43,133 bases of DNA from Chloroflexota bacterium (GTDB lineage: Bacteria > Chloroflexota > Limnocylindria > Limnocylindrales > CSP1-4). The notes beneath the pieces were generated by a model. It was given only the letters and a program-made list of their open reading frames with translations. It did no database searches and had not been told where the DNA came from. A program made the position numbers and the translations under genes. Positions 33,362-42,690 of this stretch are shown here, in pieces. Within the stretch, counting starts at the first letter, position 1. Each line of letters starts with the position of its first letter. The stretch lies in contig JACQEH010000006.1 of the NCBI GenBank assembly GCA_016200675.1, positions 1 through 43,133 of the forward strand, written 5' to 3'.

Positions 33362-33628
33362 CACGGGCCGCCTCGGCGGAGCCGCGGGACGGAACCGCGC
33401 GACGGCGCCTGCCGAACGGAACCGGCCGAACCGAGCCGGCCAAACCGAGCCGGCCGAACCGAGCCGGCCGAACGGAACCGGCGGGAAGGCGACGCGGGTG
33501 GTCCCGTTGGGCGGCTGCGCGCCGGACGGGCCGTCCGGCGCGGCGTGACCGTGCTCGAGGCCCGACTCCCCGGGATGTTCGGGCAGATGCGGGCGAGTCC
33601 AACCGGAGCACCTCACGCCCTTCGGCAG
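33362..33628. other. Intergenic region with minisatellite between convergent genes
   Basis: This stretch separates the permease stop from the stop of the leftward nucleotidyltransferase gene. It contains the 70-bp repeat listed separately and no convincing gene. Confidence 0.6.
33411..33480. repeat. Minisatellite of five 14-bp units in order A-B-C-B-A
   Basis: Units 1 and 5 are GCCGAACGGAACCG, units 2 and 4 are GCCGAACCGAGCCG, and the central unit 3 is GCCAAACCGAGCCG. There are no spacers. GCCGG/CCGGC steps between units could form short stems. It lies between convergent stop codons, so a role in ending transcription is possible but not shown. Confidence 0.9.
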
Positions 33629-34930
33629 TCAGGCCTCCGCCGGTGCCGTCGTGGCGAATACTGCGGGCAGCGGGATACCGAATCGCCGACACAGGGCAGT
33701 CACGTCCGCGACGTCCTTCGCTCCGGGCTCGTAGCCCGTGTGGAAGCGAACGAGCCACTCGGGCGCAATGCAGGCGACATCGCGCCCGCCGATGCTGCCC
33801 ATGCCTGCGAGGGCGGCCGACGGGTAGGCGTCGCCAACCTCGGGCGGGCCGTAGGCACCCGACCCTGTCTCGTCCCGAACGATGACGTGGAAGTCGATCT
33901 CGTGTCCCTCGTCGTCGCCGAGGACGAAGTTCCACGGGCGCGTATCGTCGCGTGGCACGTGGCCGTAACCGAGGTCCGTGAGGGCCGCGACCACCGTTGC
34001 GAGGTCGTGGAGCTCGATGACGATGTCCAGGTCCCCGTGGCGTCGCGTCTGCTCGCCCAGGCAGGCATCCACGGCCCAGCCGCCGTCAATCCAGATGCGA
34101 ACCCCGAGGCCACTCATCAGGTCCAGGAAGGTCACCACATCGTCGACCGTCGTCTCGGGCACGATGAACGGGCCGCCGCGCAGCCACTCCACGTCGGGCT
34201 CCCAGGAGCCGACCACCGCGCCATGACCAGCAAGGTGGGCCGCGACCTCGACATGCCGGAAGACGCTCCGCTGCATCTCGGGGCCCTGATTCGAGGCGAG
34301 CTGATCCGCGACGCGGGCGACATCCACGAAGGCGAGTGGGCGCGCCGCGAGCTCGTGACGGAGCCACTTGTTGAACGGCCGGACGCGACCCTCGAAGGCG
34401 AACGAGGCCGTGAGCAACGGATCGATCGAGGCCAGGGCGTCGAGGCGGCCCTCGAGCTCGCGGCCGGCCTCGAGGTTCCGGAGCGAGCGATAGAGGGAGT
34501 TGATGTAGGCGCCGAGGCTGTCCGCCCCGATCGCCCTGGCCTCCTCCGGCTGCAGGGTCCGCTTGTCGGCGACGAGCCGGCCGATCTCACCGTCGAGCCG
34601 GTCGAGGAGGACGGTCACGCCCAGGAAGGCCGGTCGGTTCCATTCGTCGCGGTCCCCGGGAAGGCCGTGGCCCCGGAACGCGTCGATCGTCATGGGCCAG
34701 GTTTCGACGGCCGCCCCGTGCTCGAGCTTCCACGGCGTGATGTCGTCGGCGACGATGACCAGCATGTCGTAGTCGGACGACGCGTGGATGTAGCCGCCGT
34801 AGCCGCGCGACCCCATGAGGACCAGGCCGAGGATGTCGGGATCCGCCTCGGCTCGCTTGCGAACCGCCTCGTAGGCGGCGGCGATGACATCCGGGTCCAG
34901 GACCCGTTGGGGCAGGGGGCCTTCGGTCAC
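33629..34930 (-). CDS. Two-domain nucleotidyltransferase (pol-beta type plus LnuA/ANT(2'')-like)
   Basis: A 433-residue protein with two nucleotidyltransferase domains. The first (about 10-240) has the pol-beta pattern GSRGYGG (40-46) and DYD (53-55), as in kanamycin/streptomycin adenylyltransferase and MNT relatives. The second (about 258-425) has the lincosamide/aminoglycoside-2''-type pattern IDGGWAVDACLGEQTRRHGD with DLD at 300-302 and EIDFHV near 344. The GTG start has no good ribosome site, but GATACT lies six bases upstream, so a leaderless transcript is likely; the frame upstream of this GTG does not look coding. Single-domain relatives adenylylate antibiotics. Whether this fusion does so, or modifies another small molecule, protein or RNA, is unknown. 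Confidence 0.8.
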   Translation of the reverse strand: MTEGPLPQRVLDPDVIAAAYEAVRKRAEADPDILGLVLMGSRGYGGYIHASSDYDMLVIVADDITPWKLEHGAAVETWPMTIDAFRGHGLPGDRDEWNRPAFLGVTVLLDRLDGEIGRLVADKRTLQPEEARAIGADSLGAYINSLYRSLRNLEAGRELEGRLDALASIDPLLTASFAFEGRVRPFNKWLRHELAARPLAFVDVARVADQLASNQGPEMQRSVFRHVEVAAHLAGHGAVVGSWEPDVEWLRGGPFIVPETTVDDVVTFLDLMSGLGVRIWIDGGWAVDACLGEQTRRHGDLDIVIELHDLATVVAALTDLGYGHVPRDDTRPWNFVLGDDEGHEIDFHVIVRDETGSGAYGPPEVGDAYPSAALAGMGSIGGRDVACIAPEWLVRFHTGYEPGAKDVADVTALCRRFGIPLPAVFATTAPAEA

Positions 34931-34936
34931 TGGCGA

Positions 34937-34942
34937 AGTATC
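34937..34942 (-). promoter_or_regulatory. Candidate -10 element, leaderless start of the nucleotidyltransferase gene
   Basis: On the minus strand GATACT is followed by six bases and the GTG start. It matches the TATAAT consensus at 4 of 6 positions. The spacing is the same as at the other leaderless candidates in this window. Confidence 0.35.
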
Positions 34943-34991
34943 ACCCTCGGCGCCAGCAGCCGCGGAGCTCGCGACCTCGAGATCGGACGGG

Positions 34992-34997
34992 CATGAT
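34992..34997 (+). promoter_or_regulatory. Candidate -10 element of the DUF1801 gene
   Basis: CATGAT sits six bases before the ATG at 35004, and no Shine-Dalgarno sequence is visible. The match to TATAAT is 4 of 6. It faces away from the -10 candidate of the nucleotidyltransferase gene about 50 bases away. Confidence 0.3.
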
Positions 34998-35003
34998 GCG
35001 CGG

Positions 35004-35441
35004 ATGGAGCAGCCGTCGCCGGAGGTCTTCCTCGCCGAGTTCCCCGGCCCGCTGCGGGAGATTGCCGACGGGCTACGGGGCGTCGTCGCCCGGGCGGTGC
35101 CGGCCGCGACCGAGCGCGTCCGCTGGGGCTGGCGGATCATCGGCTTCGACCTGCCGGTCGGCCCGCGACGGTCCGTGTACTTCGCCTGGATCATGATCGA
35201 GCCCGCGCACGTCCATCTCGGCTTTCCCCAGGGCGTCCTGATGGCCGATCCCGGCGGGCTGATGAGCGGCGCCGGTATCACGAAGAAGGCACGGTGGGTC
35301 ACGCTGGCCACGGCCCAGCAGCCAGCAGCGGCCGCCCTCGCCGGTCTTGTACGCGAAGCTGCTCGGATCGCCACGCTGTCGCGCGGCGAGCGTGCGGCCC
35401 TGGCGATGGCACATGAGGAGATCGAGAGAAGCGCACCGTGA
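35004..35441 (+). CDS. DUF1801 (YdhG-like) domain protein
   Basis: A 145-residue protein resembling DUF1801/YdhG-like proteins. It has the opening helix 'VFLAEFPGPLREIADGLRGVV', the TERVRWGWRIIGFDLPVG block and a C-terminal helix RGERAALAMAHEEIER. Homologues are small soluble proteins of unknown function. The start is set at the ATG just before this homology; the frame upstream overlaps the divergent nucleotidyltransferase gene and looks non-coding. The stop overlaps the GTG of the acetyltransferase gene. Confidence 0.75.
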   Translation: MEQPSPEVFLAEFPGPLREIADGLRGVVARAVPAATERVRWGWRIIGFDLPVGPRRSVYFAWIMIEPAHVHLGFPQGVLMADPGGLMSGAGITKKARWVTLATAQQPAAAALAGLVREAARIATLSRGERAALAMAHEEIERSAP

Positions 35442-35992
35442 ACGACCCAGGAGCAGCCCAGCCAACGCTGAGCGACGAAGTTGTCACCCTTCGGCCATGG
35501 CGACCCGACGACGCCACTGCCGTCGACCGTGCCTGCCAGGACGCCGAGATCGCACGCTTCGTCCCCATCCCGCAGCCGTACACGCTCGACGACGCCCGCT
35601 GGTTCGTCGCCAGCTGTGCCGAGGAGTCGATCACCGGCCCAAGCGCCCACTTCGCCATCGTCGACCCGGCGACGGACCTGCTCCTCGGAGCCATCTCGCG
35701 GCACGGACCGCGGGCCGAGACCCCGCACCGTGCCGCCATCGGCTACTGGCTGGCCCCGGAGGCCAGGGGTCGGGGCGTCGCCACCCGTGCCGTCCGCCTT
35801 CTCGTCGATTGGTCGTTCGCGACGAGCACGACCGTCCGGATGGAGCTCTACACGGACGTGGAGAACGAGCGCTCCGGTCGGGTTGCCCGTCGAGCCGGGT
35901 TCGAGCCGGAGGGGATCCGGCGCGCCTGGGACCTCGATCGCGCGGGTCGCCCGATCGATTCCGCGTTCTACGTGCGGCTTCGGTCGACCTGA
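35438..35992 (+). CDS. GNAT family N-acetyltransferase (RimJ/RimL type)
   Basis: A 184-residue GNAT acetyltransferase. It opens with VVTLRPWRPDDATAVDRACQ, a strand-helix pair typical of RimJ/RimL-like members. The acetyl-CoA binding motif is IGYWLAPEARGRGVATRAVR, and the later NERSGRVARRAGFEPEGI block is characteristic. It transfers acetyl from acetyl-CoA to an amine, in RimJ/L a ribosomal protein N-terminus, though many relatives act on small molecules. GTGA overlap couples it to the DUF1801 gene. Confidence 0.9.
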   Translation: MNDPGAAQPTLSDEVVTLRPWRPDDATAVDRACQDAEIARFVPIPQPYTLDDARWFVASCAEESITGPSAHFAIVDPATDLLLGAISRHGPRAETPHRAAIGYWLAPEARGRGVATRAVRLLVDWSFATSTTVRMELYTDVENERSGRVARRAGFEPEGIRRAWDLDRAGRPIDSAFYVRLRST

Positions 35993-36022
35993 TCACCCAA
36001 GGGTCACGTGAGCGGCCCCTGC

Positions 36023-36028
36023 TATCGT
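36023..36028 (+). promoter_or_regulatory. Candidate -10 element, leaderless start of lipB
   Basis: TATCGT ends six bases before the ATG at 36035. There is no Shine-Dalgarno sequence upstream of that ATG, which supports a leaderless message. Confidence 0.5.
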
Positions 36029-36034
36029 CAGCGC

Positions 36035-36835
36035 ATGGATGAGGAGCGGCGCGCGCCGGTCGCGGGTTCGGGCGCCGACGACCCGATCGCCACGGCCTGG
36101 CTCGGCCGGATCGCCTACCGGGAGGCGTGGGCCCTCCAGAAGCGCCTCGTGGACGCCCGCGTGGCCGAGGCGATCCCGGACACGCTCCTGACCCTCGAGC
36201 ACGATGCCGTCCTGACCCTCGGCCGCCATGCCGATGAGGCGCATGTGCTGGCCTCCCCCCGCGAGCTTCGACGGCGAGGCCTGGAGGTCATCCACGTCGA
36301 GCGTGGCGGCGAGGTGACCTACCACGGCCCGGGCCAGCTCGTCGCCTACCCGATCCTCCGCCTCGGCCACCGCGGAATCCTGATCCGGCCGCTCGTCCGC
36401 GCCCTGGAGGAGGCGACGATCGCCACCTGCGCCGCGCTCGGCGTCCCGGCCGGCCGCCGCGAGGGGCACCCCGGGTGCTGGGTGCTGGACGACGGCCGGC
36501 CACCCCGCAAGATCGGGGCACTCGGCATCCGCGTCGAGCGCGGCGTCAGCTATCACGGCATCGCCCTGAACGTCGATCCCGATCTGCGCGACTTCGAGCT
36601 CATCGACGCCTGCGGGATGCCGGGCGTCGTGTCCACCTCGATCGCCGAGGAGCTCGGACGAACGGCGGAGCCGCCCTCGACCGACGCGGTGGAGCGTGCT
36701 GCCGGGATCTTTGCCGTCGCGTTCGCCGCGCAGCTCGGCGCCCGGCTCCAGCGGGTCGAAGCCGGAGCCCTCGAGGACCGCCACGCCACCGACGGTTCGA
36801 GCCCGCGGTCCCTGGCCGGCGCCGGAGCGACCTGA
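36035..36835 (+). CDS. lipB: Lipoyl(octanoyl) transferase LipB
   Basis: A 266-residue octanoyltransferase, which moves octanoate from acyl-carrier protein to lipoyl domains in the first step of lipoate assembly. The motif RGGEVTYHGPGQLVAYPIL begins at residue 91. The catalytic pair are K159 in RKIGALGIRV and C193 in LIDACGMPGV. A GTG at 36008 is an in-frame alternative start, but the -10 box six bases before ATG 36035 favours the shorter form. The C-terminal 30 residues are variable. No lipA is adjacent; the gene is followed after one base by the GalT-like gene. Confidence 0.93.
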   Translation: MDEERRAPVAGSGADDPIATAWLGRIAYREAWALQKRLVDARVAEAIPDTLLTLEHDAVLTLGRHADEAHVLASPRELRRRGLEVIHVERGGEVTYHGPGQLVAYPILRLGHRGILIRPLVRALEEATIATCAALGVPAGRREGHPGCWVLDDGRPPRKIGALGIRVERGVSYHGIALNVDPDLRDFELIDACGMPGVVSTSIAEELGRTAEPPSTDAVERAAGIFAVAFAAQLGARLQRVEAGALEDRHATDGSSPRSLAGAGAT

Positions 36836-36836
36836 C

Positions 36837-37835
36837 ATGCCGGCCGGCCTCTTCGAGCTCCGCAAGGACGCCATCACCGGCTGGTGGGTCGCCACGGTGG
36901 TCGATCGGGCCTTCCACCGCGACCGCTTCGCAACGGCGGCTGCACAGATCGCTGACGGCGGCGATTGCCAGAACTGCCGGCTGCCCGAGGGTGACGGCGT
37001 GCGCCTCCGGGTCCTCAAGGACTACGCCTTCCACGTCGTCGGGACCGAGGAGGAGGCCCGCGAACTGGACCAGCGCTTCGCCCAGGTCGCCCTCGACGGA
37101 GCCCGCGCCGCGGGCAGCTGGCGGACGATCGTCGCCCCGCCGCTCGAGCATCGGCCGCTCCATCTCGTCGGCTCCGCCATCGTCGAGCGCCTCGTCACCG
37201 GTGCCCGGGATGCGATCCAGGCAGCCCGGGAGGCGAACCAGACCGACTACCTCCAGGTCGTCCAGCACTGGGGGGACCAGTCGGGCGCCCGGACCAACCA
37301 CCTGTGCCTCGAGTTCTACGACCTGCCGCAGATCCCGCACCGGATTGCCGAAGAGCTCGGCGGCGCGGCCCGCTTCGTGATCCGCGAGGGCGAGTGTCCC
37401 TACTGCCGGCTGGTCCGCGAGACGACGCGGACCCGCAACCGGCTCGTCTGGGAGGACACCGACAGCGTCGCCTTCGCTCCCTGGGCGTCGCGTTCGCCGT
37501 TCGAGCTGTGGATCGTCCCTCGGCGCCACGAGGCCGACTTCGGGCGGGCCGGCGAGGCCGACATCCGGGCCACCGCGACAGCCCTCCGGAACGTCCTCGC
37601 GACCCTGGCCCGGACGCTCGACGGCCCGCCCTACAACCTGATCCTCCACACGGCGCCCCTCCGCGAGCGCGTCGACGCCACGTACCACTGGCACTGGGAG
37701 ATCCACCCGCGCCTCCGGGAGATCGCCGGCCTGGAGCTGGGAACGGGGCTGCCGGTCAACCCGGTCTCCCCCGAGGACGCCGTGGAGGAGCTCCTGGCCC
37801 GTACCGCCGCGGGGAGCGGGGAGCGCTCAAGTTGA
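36837..37835 (+). CDS. Galactose-1-phosphate uridylyltransferase-like protein with altered active-site motif
   Basis: A 332-residue protein with the tandem HIT-like fold of GalT. Zinc-type cysteines are visible as DCQNCRLPEGDG near the N-terminus and GECPYC (C187, C190) at the start of the second half. The C-terminal TYHWHWEIHPRL (H284, H286) matches the usual GalT HWHIEIxPR block. The expected nucleophile motif HPHSQ appears instead as NHLCLEFYDLPQIP, so H155 is kept but the position of the catalytic His is C157. True GalT transfers UMP through that His, so activity may differ or be lost; related ADP-glucose phosphorylase-type functions are possible. It starts one base after the lipB stop and is likely co-transcribed with lipB. 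Confidence 0.78.
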   Translation: MPAGLFELRKDAITGWWVATVVDRAFHRDRFATAAAQIADGGDCQNCRLPEGDGVRLRVLKDYAFHVVGTEEEARELDQRFAQVALDGARAAGSWRTIVAPPLEHRPLHLVGSAIVERLVTGARDAIQAAREANQTDYLQVVQHWGDQSGARTNHLCLEFYDLPQIPHRIAEELGGAARFVIREGECPYCRLVRETTRTRNRLVWEDTDSVAFAPWASRSPFELWIVPRRHEADFGRAGEADIRATATALRNVLATLARTLDGPPYNLILHTAPLRERVDATYHWHWEIHPRLREIAGLELGTGLPVNPVSPEDAVEELLARTAAGSGERSS

Positions 37836-37932
37836 CGGGGCGGCGTCACACGGCCTTCCGGCGCCTCGTCCCTGGGCTTGGCGACGCGCGGCGCCCATTC
37901 CCCGCGCCTGCGACCACCGCGGAAGGACCTGC

Positions 37933-38589
37933 ATGTTCGGCAGCGGCGAGCCGGGGGGCTTCGCGACGACGACCGGGACGCTCGAGCGCCAGGGTCGGGC
38001 GGTCGCCGTGACCGGCAGCTGGGACCGCGATGCGGCCGGGACCTTCGTCGAGGCGCTCTTCGCGAAGCACCATCATGAGATCTACGCCTACCTCATCCGC
38101 ATGGTCCGCGATCCAGAGCTCGCCGCGGACCTCGCCCAGGATGCGTTCGTGAAGGCCTACAAGGCATACGACACCCTCGAGAAGGGCGAGAACGCCCGGG
38201 CCTGGCTCTACCAGATCGCCCACCGCGTCGCCCTCGACGACATCCGGCGCAAGAAGATCGTCCGCTTCGTGCCGCTCGTGGGCGACGGCCGGGGTTCATC
38301 GCCATCCGCCGAGCGGCTGGCCATGGAGGCCCGCCTTTCCGGCCCGCTCGAGCGGGCCATGGCCCGCATTCCCGAGCGACAGCGAGCCGCGCTCCTCATG
38401 GCCGAGCTCCACGACCTCACGGGCCTCGAGCTGGCGGCCGCGCTCGGGATCAGCCACGTCGCGGCTCGGGCGCTCCTCACCCGCGCCCGAGAGTCCCTTC
38501 GCCAGGCGCTCGCGGCCGAACGGGCAGCGGAGGCAGCGACCGAAGCCGAGCGCGATGCCGGCTATGCCCAGGGCCGGGGCGGCAGCTGA
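37933..38589 (+). CDS. RNA polymerase ECF-type sigma factor
   Basis: A 218-residue sigma factor. After about 35 variable residues, region 2 reads IYAYLIRMVRDPELAADLAQ, DAFVKAYKAYDTL and ARAWLYQIAHRVALDDIRRK. Region 4 reads LERAMARIPERQRAALLMAE with the helix-turn-helix 'GLELAAALGISHVAARALL'. GGAAGG is six bases before the ATG. Its stop and the ATG of the anti-sigma gene share one base (TGATG), so the pair is translationally coupled. Its partner has a zinc-binding anti-sigma domain, so release by a signal at the membrane is expected. Confidence 0.93.
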   Translation: MFGSGEPGGFATTTGTLERQGRAVAVTGSWDRDAAGTFVEALFAKHHHEIYAYLIRMVRDPELAADLAQDAFVKAYKAYDTLEKGENARAWLYQIAHRVALDDIRRKKIVRFVPLVGDGRGSSPSAERLAMEARLSGPLERAMARIPERQRAALLMAELHDLTGLELAAALGISHVAARALLTRARESLRQALAAERAAEAATEAERDAGYAQGRGGS

Positions 38590-40457
38590 TGACTCTCCCC
38601 TTCCGCCGCCGCCATAACGACGCCGAGGCGTCCCACGATCGGGCGCGCTCCCTCATCGCCTCCGGACTCCTCGACCCGCTCGAGGCGGCGGATTCGGCGT
38701 GGCTTGCGGCCCACCTCGGCGGCTGCCCGGAGTGCACCGCCGACGCCGAGGCCTACGAGGCGGATCGTCAGCTCCTCCGCTCCCTGCGCGATCGACCGAT
38801 CGAGCCGCCGCGCGACCTGTGGGCCCGAACGGCCGCCGAGATCGAGCGCAGCCGAGGCCGCGGCGTCCGCTCCACGACGGCGCTGCCGCACCGGTTCGGC
38901 CGGCTGCCGCTCGGCGTCGCGTCGGGGCTCCTCGTGGTGCTCGTCGTGATCGGCGCCGCGTTGGCGCCGCGGATGGGTCTCCCGCTCGTGGGGCCCGGCC
39001 TGAGCGGCTCGGCCAACCGGTCCGCCGGGACGGAGGCCACGCCCATCGCCGTCACCGCCGACGCGCTCGCCTGGATCCAGGTGTCTCCCGATGGGTCCTA
39101 CGAGTTCCTCCAGGCCAACGTGGACGAGGTCTGCGCGGACGCCCGTGAGGGGTGCGCGCCCCTCAACACCCGGAACTCGACGCGCCTCAGGCTCACCCAG
39201 GCGCCGCAGTCAGTCCTCCTCTCGCCGAACCAGGCGCAGATCGCGGTCGTCACGAAGTCGACGGCCTCGAGCGGTTCGGCCATCGTGGTCGTCCCGGTCC
39301 CGACCGTCGCGCCCCAGGGGCCGAGTCCCGCCCCCACCGCATCCGCGGAGGCCACGCCGCCCGTCGGTACGCCCGGCGCGAGCGCGAGCCCGCCCGAGGC
39401 GACCCCCACGCCCGTCCCGACGCCGGGCCCTTCGCCCACCACCGCTCCGGGCGTGTCGCCGTTGCCGAGCGCGAGTGGCGAGCCCCCGGCGGGTCATGCG
39501 ATCGTCAGCGGCGTGATCGTCGTCGGCGACGCCGCGTATTCGGCCGATGGCGCCTGGCTCGCCTTCTCGGCGCGCCCGGCCGACGGGTCGAGCGGCCCGG
39601 ATCTCTATACCTGGCGTGTGGGCGACGAGCTCGCAACGCCCGTCACGACCGACCATCGGACGTTCTTCTCGGGCTGGCTGGGGTCAACGATCGTGGCCAA
39701 CCGCGTGGAACCGGGTGACGAGCGCCCCGGGGCCTCGGCCGGGCCCGACCCCTCGATCCGTCCCACGGCGGCGACGGCAGTCCCGAGTGCCGGGCCGGCC
39801 TCCAGCCCTTCGGCCTCGCCGGCCGCCGTTCAGGATCATCCCGTCGCCTTCCTCCTGGACCCTGTCACCAACGCGATCACCCCGCTCGGCGCCACCGACA
39901 TCTGGCATCCCACGTTCGATCCCACGGGTGCATCCGTCGTCTACTGGGCGGGGACGCTCGTGCGCGATGCGAGCGGCACGGGCTGGACGCTGGGCACCGG
40001 CCAGCTCGTGATCGACGGCTGGAACGATGGCACGCCGTCGGCGTCGACCGGCGCCGCGACGTCGCCGGCCGCGTCGCCCGGACCGACCATCGTGCCGGTC
40101 GGCCCGGCTGGCCACCCGGCGGCCCTGACCTCGGATCCCGTGACCGACTTCGACGCCTGGTTCGACCCGACCGGGACGCGACTCGCGATCTGGATCGCCG
40201 ATCCGGCCGATGCCACGATCGGGACACTTCGCCTCGAAGTCATCGACCCACACACCGGGCTCGTCGACGCGACCGCCGCTCCGCTGCCCGGCGTGTCCGC
40301 CCTGCGCGGCGTCTCGATCAGCAGCGGGCGCCTCGCCTGGGTGACTCCGCCCGGCCAGGACGGCCAGGGCTCGCACGTCCAGGTCCTGGCCTGGAACGGC
40401 CGGGACTTCGGCCAGGTCCGGACGATCCAGGGTGACCGATTCCTCGTCGCCCGCTGA
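38589..40457 (+). CDS. Zinc-finger anti-sigma factor with large extracytoplasmic propeller-like domain
   Basis: A 622-residue protein. The ZAS anti-sigma motif is HLGGCPEC (H42, C46, C49) within an N-terminal cytoplasmic domain. One membrane helix lies at about 107-126 (PLGVASGLLVVLVVIGAALA). Outside are Pro/Ser/Ala/Thr-rich tethers (about 239-299 and 378-415) that interrupt a repetitive beta domain with blocks such as 'AYSADGAWLAFSARPADG', WHPTFDPTGASVVYWAG and WFDPTGTRLAIWIADP. These look like TolB/PD40 blades. ZAS proteins bind their sigma factor until a signal arrives; here the outer domain is the likely sensor. It is much longer than typical ZAS proteins (80-250 residues). Confidence 0.9.
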   Translation: MTLPFRRRHNDAEASHDRARSLIASGLLDPLEAADSAWLAAHLGGCPECTADAEAYEADRQLLRSLRDRPIEPPRDLWARTAAEIERSRGRGVRSTTALPHRFGRLPLGVASGLLVVLVVIGAALAPRMGLPLVGPGLSGSANRSAGTEATPIAVTADALAWIQVSPDGSYEFLQANVDEVCADAREGCAPLNTRNSTRLRLTQAPQSVLLSPNQAQIAVVTKSTASSGSAIVVVPVPTVAPQGPSPAPTASAEATPPVGTPGASASPPEATPTPVPTPGPSPTTAPGVSPLPSASGEPPAGHAIVSGVIVVGDAAYSADGAWLAFSARPADGSSGPDLYTWRVGDELATPVTTDHRTFFSGWLGSTIVANRVEPGDERPGASAGPDPSIRPTAATAVPSAGPASSPSASPAAVQDHPVAFLLDPVTNAITPLGATDIWHPTFDPTGASVVYWAGTLVRDASGTGWTLGTGQLVIDGWNDGTPSASTGAATSPAASPGPTIVPVGPAGHPAALTSDPVTDFDAWFDPTGTRLAIWIADPADATIGTLRLEVIDPHTGLVDATAAPLPGVSALRGVSISSGRLAWVTPPGQDGQGSHVQVLAWNGRDFGQVRTIQGDRFLVAR

Positions 40458-40475
40458 TCGCGGCCGACCGCGATC
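40456..40475 (+). terminator. Terminator-like hairpin at the anti-sigma stop codon
   Basis: GATCGCGG and CCGCGATC form a perfect 8-bp stem with loop CCGA, beginning inside the TGA stop. It separates the sigma operon from the next gene's own promoter. Confidence 0.5.
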
Positions 40476-40522
40476 GAGCGGTCGTGGATGGTCGTGGCGG
40501 GACAGGGTGGGTCCACATGTCG

Positions 40523-40528
40523 TAGAGT
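40523..40528 (+). promoter_or_regulatory. Candidate -10 element, leaderless start of the DPBB protein gene
   Basis: TAGAGT is followed by six bases and the GTG start at 40535, with no ribosome binding site. It is the same hexamer as at 30035. Confidence 0.5.
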
Positions 40529-40534
40529 CGGGTC

Positions 40535-41086
40535 GTGCGACCCAGCAGGACGGTCGCGATCGCGGCGCTCACCGCCGCCCTCGCGCTCGGTTCGCTGCCG
40601 GGCCTGGCGGGCTCCCGTGAACCGAGCCTCGATCAGCAGCCCACGGCAGATGCGTTCCGGGAAGTGATCCTCGCGGCAACCGGCGGCCGATCGACGACCT
40701 CGATCGTTGCCCCCGATTCGGCGTATGCCTCGGCGGGTCGCCTCGCTCCCTCCTCCGTCTACGCCGAGCCCGGCGTGGCCGCGGCCCCCGCCGACCGGCT
40801 GGCCGCCGCCATCCCGGCCGTGCCGGTTGCCTGGAGCTGGAAGCCACCCCGCTACAAGATCAGCGGTACCGCGACGTTCTATGACAACGGGACGACCGCG
40901 ATGCGCCTGCCACGCGGCACGATCATCGTCATCTGCGCCGCGGGCGGCTGCATCGACCGGGTCGTGAACGACTACGGCCCCCAGATGCCCTCCCGCGTGG
41001 TGGACATGTACCGGCCCGACTTCTTCGCCATCTGCCGCTGCGGCTGGTGGACCGGAACCATGTTGGTGACCGTTTCCGTGTACTGA
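40535..41086 (+). CDS. Secreted double-psi beta-barrel (RlpA/3D-like) protein
   Basis: A 183-residue exported protein. The signal sequence is TVAIAALTAALALGSLPGLA (about 6-25), then a low-complexity region of about 75 residues. From about 109 there is a double-psi beta-barrel: SGTATFYDNGTTAMRLPRGT, 'VVNDYGPQMPSRVVDMY' with the conserved Asp, then DFFAICRCGWWTGTMLVTVS. Cysteines at ICAAGGC and ICRC could form disulfides. RlpA-like barrels bind or cleave peptidoglycan glycan strands. No SPOR domain is present, so a wall-associated role is inferred only from the barrel. Confidence 0.82.
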   Translation: MRPSRTVAIAALTAALALGSLPGLAGSREPSLDQQPTADAFREVILAATGGRSTTSIVAPDSAYASAGRLAPSSVYAEPGVAAAPADRLAAAIPAVPVAWSWKPPRYKISGTATFYDNGTTAMRLPRGTIIVICAAGGCIDRVVNDYGPQMPSRVVDMYRPDFFAICRCGWWTGTMLVTVSVY

Positions 41087-41091
41087 TCGGG

Positions 41092-41097
41092 TAGACT
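41092..41097 (+). promoter_or_regulatory. Candidate -10 element of the pyrimidine operon
   Basis: TAGACT lies just after the upstream stop codon and about 40 bases before the PyrR-binding loop, so the loop would be in the transcribed leader. No clear -35 box is visible. Confidence 0.4.
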
Positions 41098-41125
41098 CGA
41101 CGCCGACCTTCGAGACCGGCCATGA

Positions 41126-42686
<1,561 letters not shown>

Positions 42687-42690
<4 letters not shown>

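Noticed and set aside
33411-33480. CRISPR-like array
   Set aside because: The units are 14 bp, contiguous and without spacers, and no cas genes are present.
34931-35728. Upstream extension of the two-domain nucleotidyltransferase frame
   Set aside because: It runs antisense through the DUF1801 and GNAT genes, which are better supported, and its composition is not protein-like.
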